This document shows positions 46,770 to 56,325 of a DNA stretch of 64,000 nt, in pieces (position 1 is the stretch's first letter; each line of letters begins with the position of its first letter). Where the stretch lies: NCBI GenBank assembly GCA_015499995.1, contig JADNRV010000178.1, positions 1-64,000 of the forward strand. Reading direction: 5' to 3'. The position numbers were made by a program, and so were the translations under genes. The notes beneath the pieces are model-generated. The model did no database searches and had not been told where the DNA came from. It saw only the letters and a list, made by a program, of their open reading frames with translations. This stretch comes from Flammula alnicola (taxonomy: Eukaryota > Basidiomycota > Agaricomycetes > Agaricales > Strophariaceae).

Positions 46770-47765
46770 GTAGGCAGTGCGGGGAGCCCGAGAGCCTCCT
46801 TCACGACCTCATCCCGACCGCCCTGGACGACCTCTGACACCAGGCCCAGCCTTTCGGCTTCAGCGGCTGAGAATGGACGCGCGGTGTACGTGCGTCGTGA
46901 GTTCGCGCATGACAGAGTGGTTCCCTGTGATCTTTGGCAGGAACGCCAGCGAGCCGATGCTAGGTGCCAGGCCGATGCCGACTTCCTGATGGCCATTAAA
47001 TGGTGTTAGCCAACATGAAAAAAAAAACCACCTTGATAGCGAAGCTCGTGTTGGAGGCGGCGTAACGAATATCACAAGCTGCGATCAGGTCGACACCGAG
47101 TCCGATGACGTGCCGTGCACAGCAGCGATGACGGGGAATGGTGCATGCTCGGGGGCACCGAGTGCACTTTGCAATGAAAGGATCATCTTCCGTTTTTGCA
47201 GAGATGTACGAGCGTTGTCCAAGACGACGGTTTCTGTATTGTTTGAGCTGAGAGCAGCGGCGTCACTTACTGAAAGGGTTCAGAGGTTGGAGGCAGTGAA
47301 GAGAACATGAGACGTACAGCCAAGCCCAGCAGAGAAAACATTAGGAAACCTCGAGGACACAACAGCTGCCCGAACATCGTATCCATCTTCCGTGAGGGCA
47401 TCGAAAAGCTTGCCATAAGCAATCCAGAACTCCGTGCAAAACGCGTTCACGGGGGCTCTGCGTACACAACATTGTCAGCTAGGATATATGGAAGAGGAAG
47501 GAAACATACCTGACCAATCTGATGTGCAAAACGTGAGGGAAAGGCTCAGAGACTTTGAGCCATTTTGAGGAGTACTGCGACATTCCTGATTATGAGAATG
47601 CCCGCGAAGGCTCTTGAAATGTACCTCCCAGTCGACGGCGTTCGCTTTCACAAGACTTTGGGCAGGCACCTTCACCATGGTCGTGCTTGGGAAAGTTACA
47701 GAAATATCGTGAAGAACAATCAGGTCCCGGGCCGACGAGACGACTCGGGCATCGCGGTCGTTCAA
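46770..47765 (-). pseudogene. Enoyl-CoA hydratase/isomerase, dienoyl-CoA isomerase-like, damaged
   Basis: The minus-strand exons read ISVTFPSTTMVKV, RAPVNAFCTEFWIAYGKLFD, VRAAVVSSRFPNVFSAGL, LQSALGAPEHAPFPVIAAVH, CDIRYAASNTSFAIK, EVGIGLAPSIGSLAFLPKIT and YTARPFSAAEAERLGLVSEV. This is the crotonase fold with the substrate pocket of delta(3,5)-delta(2,4)-dienoyl-CoA isomerases (peroxisomal or mitochondrial beta-oxidation of unsaturated fatty acids). Near 47,107-47,112 one base is missing: VHGT should continue VIGLGVDLIAA but shifts. After VVKEALGLP the expected C-terminal helices are absent, and the frame runs on to 46,568 into sequence that precedes the antiporter remnant. It appears 3'-truncated by a rearrangement. 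Confidence 0.78.
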
Positions 47766-48469
47766 CGAACATGGAGATCAAATTTCCTTTAGAGTCCATA
47801 CAGTTTGGCTTATTACTGCTTCTTCTGCAATTCTTCCCTCCATCCTCATGTATTCTAGTACTGGGGACGGGCATGACCTGCTCAGCACTCATTTTGTTTG
47901 TACATGCTTACTTCTAAGACCTTACCGCCAAAACCCAATTCAAAAACGCCGTACCGCCTGTATGACGTATTTTGGGCCGGGCTCGTGATGTCTTTGCATA
48001 AAATATATCAACATATAATAATCTTTTGATGGTGGTGGGCAAGAAATCTGATCTGCTGGAAATCAAAACGGCAGACCGTCCGCCAGACTGTCTGCCACAC
48101 TCACGGTACATAGGTTTCTTTTGTGATGGTAGTGTGACATCCCGCCGCCCTTTGCACCACCGCAGCCCACCACTGTCCATCACGACCACAGTGCTGCCTC
48201 GCACACCATCATCAGACACATCAAACAAGCACAGCATCCAAATTCACAAGTGGCACCACATCGCGGCGGGCTGCACGGGTCAAAGCACGGACTCCTACAG
48301 TACATGCCGCACTTGCAGATACCAAAGCAACGTCAAAGCACTACCGCTTTCAAGCAATGTATGTGCCACTCACTCCAGGGTAATGTTCTAGGGAGGGAAA
48401 AAGTGTGCGTGGGTTGGAAAAAGTGTGAATAGTAATAGGTATTTAAACCATGTAATGTACTTGGATCAA
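47766..48469. other. Repeat-bearing spacer
   Basis: Bases 47,726-47,800 copy part of the 26.5-kb dispersed repeat. Plus and minus frames at 47,914-48,432 overlap each other and have no family. TTTGAT-GTGGTGGGCAAGAAAT and ATCAG near 48,026 give no further clue. Confidence 0.3.
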
Positions 48470-48670
48470 TGCCAGGGTAGACCACAGTCGACACACTCCC
48501 CAAATCGGGACAGTCCACATCAGCGACACATGGGACCAAAACTCGACACATCTACCGGATGTGTTGAACTTGACCCGTGGAAGTGTGTCGCTGACCGATA
48601 CAGGTGTGTCGATAATTGTCAATCATCGACACTCTCCGGAGTTGGCTATCGTTTCCGTTTAGGGGGCAGT
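48470..48670. repeat. TGTGTCG/CGACACA word cluster
   Basis: Seven or more copies of TGTGTCG or its complement CGACACA/CGACACT occur in about 160 bases in both orientations. Related clusters lie at 41,150-41,225 and 49,640-49,720. They resemble subterminal binding-site arrays of a DNA transposon, but no end or target duplication is defined. Confidence 0.5.
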
Positions 48671-48858
48671 TCATAGCAGAAGATGACTCAGTTCACGAAA
48701 GGTTTATGAAGACTATGTAAGTATATTAGATAACTCGTAAGATCTCGGACTTGAAGTCTACTGAATCTGCAAAATTCACGTTTTGCCTCCGAGTTTGTCT
48801 TACGAGTTTTCTCGGTTATGACATTAAGATAATTCATTGAAGAAATCTAAGATACACA

Positions 48859-49299
48859 ATGAAAAATACAGGATCCATCTCGACATTCTGCAACTATTAC
48901 CCTACTGTGTCTACTCTCTACGAACGAGTCCCCAGCAGAAGCAAAGAGACGTTTTGTACTCGGGATTTTGCCGCCACTGGTGATGTTTGCAGAGTGTTCA
49001 TCCAGTTGAAAGACATGGGGGCCAGACGACGGCCCCTTGCTCCACGGAGCGTCCGTGGCCTTGTTGCCATGTTGGTGGGGTGGAAGTGTCGAATCAGATG
49101 CGATGCGGCCTTGCGTGCTCGAACGGAGGTAGGAGAGGGGACGGCGGGGCCTCCAGCCCTGGTATTTACACCACGGAAGGGGGGCTGTGCGGTCAGCGAC
49201 ATGGAAAGGCATGCCTTTACCACTTACCTGGCAGGGTTCGTTGCGTATGATATCAAATGGACAAGGGAGATGAGGGAAAACCTCAAATACGAGACCTGA
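48859..49299 (+). CDS. Hypothetical ORF, 146 codons, weak
   Basis: An uninterrupted plus frame from ATG with CVEWER-like basic composition and several Cys. A nearly as long frame exists on the minus strand (48,847-49,212). No motif, intron or family is recognised and the flanks are repeats. It may not be a gene. Confidence 0.18.
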   Translation: MKNTGSISTFCNYYPTVSTLYERVPSRSKETFCTRDFAATGDVCRVFIQLKDMGARRRPLAPRSVRGLVAMLVGWKCRIRCDAALRARTEVGEGTAGPPALVFTPRKGGCAVSDMERHAFTTYLAGFVAYDIKWTREMRENLKYET

Positions 49300-49639
49300 G
49301 GCCAGTGGATATGTTCAGTATAGTCCTACGGGTTGAGCAAGGCACGTACCAGGGATGTTCCAAACTGTATCGGTCCCATCTTTCAACGTTTCAACCCTCA
49401 ACCAATCTCTTTGCCCTCGAGCACCGGGTCTGCTTGTAATTGTTGTGAACCTTCTCAATTCTCAATCCTGGGTAAGGCCATCGTTGGCACAGCCAAGAGT
49501 GATGGCGTGCGGGAGTGGAAGTGGTGGTGACGGCGGTGAACAAAGAAACGATCACGGCCAACGTCCGGATTTGGAATTGGCAGCTGAACTGAACTGATTC
49601 GGGTCAGAATCACGTGCCGAAATAAAGAGCGCGACAATA

Positions 49640-50107
49640 GACGTGTCGCGAATCAGATGTGTCCTCGACACCGTGTCGAGCATCATGATCATGTGTCGTT
49701 AATCTAAATAAGGTGTGTGCGTCGCATTTGGTATATCCTCGATCAATGCCACCATTTCTTTGCCATTCAGTTCTGCGTTGGGGTCGAGAGGTCGAGAGAC
49801 GTTGGTTGAGAAGGGCGGGAGCGTGATTTAGGGCCTAGGCCACTTGTCACGCTCTGTAGAGGAGTGTTCGTGAGTCTGCTGGACTGTCTGCCAGACCGTC
49901 TGCCAGACTGTCTGTGGCTCAAATTTCCAGCGGATCAGATGTCCTCGTGGTGGGCAACGCCTGTTCAAAATGATGGTATTTGGTTGTGCTTGGCTGGACC
50001 TTCCCACCTGCCAATCTTCAAGAAGAAGTGTCCACTTTTTATATCATCTGCAATTCTCCCTCTATCCTCGAATTTAGAGCGTCATTCACTGCGTTTTGCC
50101 CAAAATA
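49640..50107. repeat. GTGTCG words and a 12-bp tandem repeat
   Basis: GTGTCG-type words cluster at 49,640-49,720. At about 49,878-49,915 a unit close to GACTGTCTGCCA is repeated three times. The same words (GTCCGCCAGACTGTCTGCC) occur once near 48,078-48,096. No gene is supported here. Confidence 0.5.
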
Positions 50108-50362
50108 TAAGGGGGTGTCTATAGGTACAATAAGACATGTATCGTGGTTATAGATAGGAAAATTGTACCTATTGTAAGAAATAGAGGGGTTCTTTAGGTG
50201 AATAATATCAAACCGTCAGTGTGCCAGCTAAAGGCAGCCACTATTAGGCTGATAAATTACAAATCGTAAATATAGTACCCTCGACAGGCCAAGTCTTATT
50301 TCCGCCAGATACAGGTATGCTACTATTTACAAAAAATAGTACCTATAAGAGGGCCTATTTTT
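50108..50362. mobile_element. About 250-bp inverted-repeat element
   Basis: TATAGGTAC near 50,119-50,127 is inverted as GTACCTATA at 50,339-50,347, with weaker pairing outside (AGGGGGTGTC against GAGGGCC). The interior repeats TACCTATTGTAAGAAATAGA and ATTTACAAAAAATAG words. It is related in vocabulary, though not alignable throughout, to the CCTCTATT-rich repeats at 23.2 and 51.4 kb. Confidence 0.5.
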
Positions 50363-51404
50363 TCCATACCACATGCTCGCCTCAGGCGTTTGTCAGTTGA
50401 GTCAAGTCGACTAATAAGTTCGTTCAAACTCCGAGTCACCAGGTGCAAAATTTTCTCACATTCCTTCTCTCTTTCTATCAATGATCATCATCTCCTTTTA
50501 CTTTACAACCGTCATCCATCCCGTCCGATGCGCTAGCCACACAGCCATCTACAAGCCTGGCGAGGGGTTAGAATTCTATTCAAGTGAGGCGCTCACCTGC
50601 AGCCTCTTATTCCGATGCTGACAGCCATCTCAGGACGTGACTTGGGAAACCAAACGGTGAGTGTTGTTTCAACTCTTTGCATATGAAGTACCCTTCTGAC
50701 ACTAAACATTTGTGCATCCAACCCAATCAGACACAGGTCGTCGGACATCCACAGCATGTCGCCACATTTTTGCTGATCCCCACCGTCACAACACCAGGCA
50801 GGTTTGGATTGCTTGTCGTCTTGGATGATTGTGGTGAGTAGATTACATTGTATGTCCACGGATTGTAAATTAACTCTTTGACGTTTCACGATTCAAGTTA
50901 CCTTGCGAGGGTCAGGCCAATCCCCCTTTTCTTCATCGTGTTGCTGTCTGCCACCTCGTTCAGCCATATCGTAAGTCGTTGCTGCCGTTTTGTGTAACTT
51001 ACCATGGTCTAGAACATTGTCAACTACTCTGGGTGTTGAACAAGGTAAGCCTCACTATTTTCCAGATTTCCACAACAACTGCCTTCTGATGCCATCTTCT
51101 CTTTTTCTCTTCTCTTTTAGCCTGCCTTCCTCTCTTTGCACTGCATATCCTCTTCCACTCTCATCAGGTACGTAAAAGGATGTGTTCTACGAGACAGACG
51201 ATGACACATCATCTTGGTATGTCATATGCATTTCCCATATTGATATTCAGACTGATTTCCGATAGATTTCTGGTTTGCTAGTACACTATGTAGAGGTATT
51301 GCCCCTGCCACCGATCATATAGTGCTTTGGGGAGTAAATGTAGCTATATTACCAGTTATAAATGTGATTTCATTTCGTACATCCGAAACCTATGGGAATG
51401 GCTG
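50363..51404. other. Spacer with intron-like signals but no assigned gene
   Basis: Pyrimidine-rich segments and GTAAG/GTGAG...CAG pairs occur around 50,590-51,180, so a small spliced gene is possible. I could not join a convincing reading frame. A 98-codon minus frame (50,593-50,889) has no family. Confidence 0.3.
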
Positions 51405-51662
51405 CCGTGATAAATAGTGGGATAATTGTACCCACTACTGCTACGGAATAGAGGTCTTCATTGGCAATATATAGTAGGCCTCTATAAGTCCTATTATTGA
51501 CCTATGGAGGCCACTATTTAGGCCCCAAATGTGTACGCATAAACGGCAAAATAGAGGGTAATATATTTCAAAAATGGGTGCCTCTATTTGCCTCAAAATA
51601 TACCTAATAGATGGCTAAATAGATGGCCTCTATCTTTGGCCACAAACGCAGTGATTCATCTT
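51405..51662. mobile_element. About 250-bp GGCCTCTAT-rich repeat, copy 2
   Basis: Same block order as 23,205-23,455, from GTGATAAATAGT to CCTCTATCTTTGGCCACAAA and GCAGTGATT, with more CG kept (CTACGGAATAG, AAACGCAG) than in copy 1. The comparison supports CpG decay of copy 1 inside the left island. Confidence 0.55.
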
Positions 51663-52550
51663 TAGGCAACATTTCAAGTCATTTGTTGCATTGAATAAGA
51701 TAAATTCGCATTTTTAAGCTACTTTTGACGCGTCAAACTACACCTTTTGACGTGTATCTCAACACAGAGTTCGAAATTCCGAAAATGAATGCAACAATTT
51801 ATAGATTTCGTTGAAAGAATCAAAATGTTTCCGTAAAATTAGTCACAGAAATGAGTCACAAAAACGTGAAAAGCCTTGGAAGGAATTAATACCTAGGCAC
51901 GTAATTTAAGTGTGACAATTATGTGACAACGCGTCGGGAACGCCGCCTCGAGACGGAAAAAAAGTGCTTTACCTTCGAATTGGCCATTTTCAAACTACTG
52001 TGCAGCTAGACACATGTAAGAATGACATTATTCTTGTCTCATATAATGTCTGATTATGCTTTACTATGTTGTAGACTCGAAATACACCAAAATGTAATAG
52101 TTTTACGTCTCCTAACCTCCGCCTGATGAAGAAGAGGATGCTGAGATGGCGGAATAAAACGGACAAGGTGTGGGTACTGTTCAAGGATAGAATTTTCCAT
52201 CGATGCGTGCGTGAAACCTTGTGTCAATCATCCTGTCAATCATCCTTCTGATAAGATCTTTGCACAGATCAGCTCCCAGATTATCGTACAATTCTACTTT
52301 CACTATTATTTTCACATAAACGGACATACATTAGTCAAGATATTCATATTACATTATTTCTACAACTATCCTATGGTGTTAGAACTAAGAAATCGTTGCG
52401 GAATGGATGAGATTCTGGTTTGGACACTTTTTCGAGGGTGATCTGCTGACTAAGCTTCCCATCAATCCAACCGGCCATGCCCACCACCACTTTTGAGGCT
52501 TGGCAAGTATAAGAATGCTGCAGACAACTCACCTCTCCACCTTTGTCACA
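51663..52550. other. AT-rich spacer
   Basis: No supported gene. A short direct repeat, GTCAATCATCCT, occurs twice at about 52,223-52,249. Confidence 0.35.
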
Positions 52551-52557
52551 GCCCCGC

Positions 52558-52705
52558 CTGATCCCAGCATTCTTCCCTCCTCTACATCCATCCTCATGTA
52601 CATCAACGGCGCAGGAAAACACTCAGCGCTCCCAAAACGAGACAGCAGCGTGTTCCGTGGGCTGCACCCACCGACAACTCCCCTCTGTGTTCGTCGTCCC
52701 AGCCA
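52558..52705 (+). repeat. Dispersed repeat block shared with 26.3 kb
   Basis: Matches the reverse complement of 26,331-26,475 over about 145 bases with roughly one difference in eight, through CTTCCCTCCTCTACA, CATGTACATCAACGG, GTGTTCCGTG and ACAACTCCCCTCTGT. It lies just upstream of repeat-family copy C. Confidence 0.6.
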
Positions 52706-52984
52706 GGCCGTGACCCTTCCTTGCAGCCTCCGCGTGCTTGAGGGCTCGGCGATAATGTATACTGTCTGCATGCACGGTCGGTGTCCGTTTCAGCAAGAGA
52801 TCTGCAGGCAGGATGACGATGTACCAGGCTTGTCTATGCGCATCTTCGAGATCAGCACCATGGCCATCGCCCAAAGTCAGTAGCCAAGGCTCCCAAGCGC
52901 CACCGATAATCACAGATTCGAAGGATGGCGGCAAGAACAGAGACGAAGGCCAGCTGAAGTGAACGGCTCCGAGGTAAGCACCCC

Positions 52985-53760
52985 GAATATGGAATACGAT
53001 GGCTTGCACTGACCTTTACCAGCTAACTATTACATCTCGCAGCACTCCCTCTGCAACTTACCCATCATTCAAACGTTTTTTATGACCCATGTAGTGTGCG
53101 ATTGAGGGCTCGGCACAGGAGGACGATGAAGGATGGATGTACATACTCAGCGCCTCTCTTGGCGGCTAACGCGGAAAACCCCTCAACAATTGCGAATTCG
53201 ACAGATGGCGCCAAGTATGGGGAAGAAGAACGGGCAGGCAACGTTTATGGAGTGAGCATCCCCGACATGATACGATGGCTTTAGCACTCATCCTTTCCCA
53301 TGTTTTACAGCAACGACGCTTTTCACTACTTCCTCCGCAACCCAACAGTCGTTTGAACATTGCGTATGGCAAGTGCGGCTTGCGTTTGAAGGCTCAGCGC
53401 AGTGGGCAGGGCTGCGGCGACTGGACTTGCAAACGTACGGTAGGTTCTCATTTTCCTGCTGAAAATGGGATCGAAGATGCTTACTCACCTTGTTCCTCAA
53501 GCCTCGTTGATGATCACAGCGCTGCTGAAAACAATTCAGCGAGCATGTTTGACACATAGCATACGGCAGCATGTACCGGCGGCGTTGTTCATTTCTTCGT
53601 CATGCCAAGCGTGAATTTGCACACTGGAAGCCGGCATGAGAAGTTCGCGGAATGGATGCAGCTGATACAGGTAAGCATGATATCAACTACGAGAACTGTA
53701 CCTAACATGCTTTACTTACCTCTCTTGCTTTGCAGCATTCTCGTCCGGCCCCATTGTGCC
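52985..53760 (+). repeat. Unclassified intron-bearing repeat family, copy C
   Basis: Collinear with the reverse complement of 24,500-25,120. It has the GGCAACGTTTATGG block, intron-like GTGAGCATCC...TTTTACAG, the NSRLNIAYGKCGLRLKAQ-type block, GACTGGACTTGCAAACGTAC, intron-like GTAGGTTCTC...CCTCAAG, GACACATAGCATACGGCAGC, and intron-like GTAAGCATGATATC...CTTTGCAG. The splice-like sequences are the best conserved feature between copies. Reading frames differ between copies, so a protein product is doubtful. Confidence 0.5.
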
Positions 53761-53994
53761 AGCATCATCCAATAAATATCGGCTTTCCGCAACCGTCAAG
53801 ACCAGCGCAGCAGCGGAGACACAAACGACCTCAGCATCGACATACGCTGACCCCCAGCATTGTTCCCTTCGCTTCGGCCGGGGTTTCGAGGTGTGGGTAG
53901 CGATATGGAGGAGGAGACGTACCCATCATACTCAGAACAGAACCTTGCGCGTTCGAAAGATAGAGCGGATGTGGGGGGAAAGAGCAAAGCCACC

Positions 53995-54540
53995 CCAGAC
54001 ACAGAATACGATGTTCAAGTATTCACCTTACCCTGCGTTTACCAGCTAACAACAACGACACATCGTACTACTCCATCTGCAACCAACCAGCCATTCGAAC
54101 GTTGTGTATGACGAGCATTGTGTGCGATCGAGGGCTCGGTGCAGCAGGGAGATGACTGGCTGAACTTGCAGACGTCTACGGTCTGGTAAGTTCTCGTTTT
54201 CGGTACCGGGCGAGCTTTACTTACCTCGTTCCTCAGGTCTCTCGTCCTCATCGATGACATCAGCGCTGGCGAATACGACTCAGCAAGCTCGTTCGAGGGC
54301 GGAATACGGCGGCGCGTACCCATCGCACAGACCCAGGCAGTCGTTTGTCTGTCATTCGTAGGCGGGCGAAGCGTGTAGCTGCGGGCTCGAAGGTTCACAA
54401 GTGCTGAAGGTATGTGTGAGGTCCACCACGAGAACGGCACCCAAGGTGCTTATGTTACGTGTCTTGCTTTGCAGCGTTCTTGGTTGTCCTCAAGTGGCCG
54501 TACCGTCTGCATCGTCTGAGAAACGACGCCGCAATCGTCG
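53995..54540 (+). repeat. Unclassified intron-bearing repeat family, copy D
   Basis: Directly follows copy C. It repeats TTACCAGCTAAC, the CATTCGAACG-TATGA block, GAGGGCTCGG, intron-like GTAAGTTCTCGTTTTC...TTCCTCAG (about 54,186-54,237), GAATACGGCGGCGCGTACC, and CTTGCTTTGCAG followed by CGTTCTTGG. Confidence 0.5.
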
Positions 54541-55557
54541 AGAGCAGCTCACCAGCCGAGGCTTGTACTACCTCGTGTCATCTGCTGTCTTCCAGCGCCG
54601 TTCCTATGCAGTTCAGTCTGGTTTTCGAGGCAGGTGATGCCCTCGCGGGTTCTGCATGCTCGTAGAAGGACAGACAAATGGGCAAGGATGGAGAGACGTC
54701 CATGGCCGGGATCAAGTGGCCGTTTGTTCGGTTTCCCGAGGACTGTAGGATGTGGCAGCGAGAAAGGACTTAGAAACATTTCGAGGTGAGTACCGAGCGT
54801 TACTTACCTGCATCAGACGACCTGCTGATGGTTACACATGTTCCAGGCATAGAACATATTAGCGCCAGATCAACTACGAAGATCGAGCGATGCAGCTTCC
54901 GGGTGTGGGCAGTTTTTGTGGCTTGCTCGTGGTTTGCAGGCGCTGCTGCTGCACACTGCGTCAATCGCCAGCAATGCAACAGGAGAGAAAGCAGCGACTT
55001 ATGCGTTCGTTAGAGGGCGTCTTAAAGTCCTGTATGACGGGACAAAGAGGAGGGGTCAGTACTGAGGCTAAGGTGCGTATTGAATGTCACTCACTTCCAT
55101 GATAGCTTTGCTGACTATGATAAAGTGCTCTAGATTTGCGATTGTGAGCGACGAGCAGGCGACGAATGATAAACGTTGAGACCTACGAGCTGAACAAGAG
55201 GACAGGCAACGGCGTTGGGCCAAGAGGACGGGAGATGACTAGATGGATTATGAGCGGGATGAAGGGACGAGGTAAGGTCTTGGCTCCCTTTACATGATTC
55301 TGACACCCGTTGTACGCACATGTGTAGGCTAAGTAGCAGAATATAATCGAGTTATTCAAGTGAAGCGAGCTTTTGATTAGCACTTGTCCACACGGCGTGC
55401 GTCCCTCCGTCTCATTATCGTGTGCTCCTCTACCTTTGTCTAGCAGTGTCTACGTGTTATTCAACCTATCATAAAAGATATCCGGCATCAAGAGGAAGTT
55501 TTGTCAAGGTTTGAATTCTAATCTGCGCTTTCCAGAGTTCTATATACAGTACCTGCA
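54541..55557. other. Spacer with no assigned gene
   Basis: Short overlapping frames on both strands without family. CTATATACAG near 55,541 is TATA-like and lies just before the ATG at 55,558. Confidence 0.3.
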
Positions 55558-55899
55558 ATGGTTTGGCAAAACTCATCGTCACCTTCACTCACAGTTTCTC
55601 CGGACCTCACTAACTGGCCTATCGCGCTACATGAGCCCCTAGGATCTCAGGACCGTCCCCAGTTTACCGAATCCCGTGAATTTGTGATTAGAACGTATTC
55701 CGTGCGTTGCATACACGCGATCTCAAGGCGCAACAAAAATTCCGGCAGGCGACACCTTCTTGCGCAACTTATTCTAGCGCCTGACAAGATACTTGATGGG
55801 GTGATATATTGCATCTTATGTGCTTTTTGGAGATCCCCGTTGCTGGTGAATTGGAATTGGAATCGGAATCGGGGGTCGAGGAGAAGGTCTTGCCGGTGA
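55558..55899 (+). CDS. Hypothetical protein, 113 codons
   Basis: A single open frame from an ATG about 15 bases after a TATA-like sequence. The product has a Ser/Thr-rich start, a basic middle (CIHAISRRNKNSGRRHLLAQ), a hydrophobic stretch (ILDGVIYCILCAF) and a basic end with a WNWNRNRGSRR repeat. A 101-codon minus frame opposes it. No family recognised; weakly supported. Confidence 0.25.
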   Translation: MVWQNSSSPSLTVSPDLTNWPIALHEPLGSQDRPQFTESREFVIRTYSVRCIHAISRRNKNSGRRHLLAQLILAPDKILDGVIYCILCAFWRSPLLVNWNWNRNRGSRRRSCR

Positions 55900-56325
55900 G
55901 TGGATGTCACCGTGACGGTGTGGTACTCAGTCGAGGGTCGGAATAGGAGCACTTCTGAGTGATGACGTGCGTCTGGAGAAGTAGATATGCTGTATTTGGA
56001 GTGGAATCAGCGTTTCAGTGTCCCGAGTGTCTGTGAGTGCATCTTTCGACCTGGGCGCGAAAGATAGTTACGTTCGCTAATAGTATGTGAGAAACAAGAC
56101 CCTGTCTAATACAAGCCCATTATGTAGGCTCGACGAAGATACAAGCTGTTCGTTGCAGCGGAAACGGCATAAGTAATGTGCATTCTGAGATTAGGTACAA
56201 CTATTACAGCATCGGACTGAAAACACTCTCAGTTATTGTGTCATCTGTAAGATACAGAAAGCATGAAGGTATGGCGCATTCTAAAAAGTTAGATGCCTAC
56301 CAAATAAATTAGTCCTGTGGCATTG

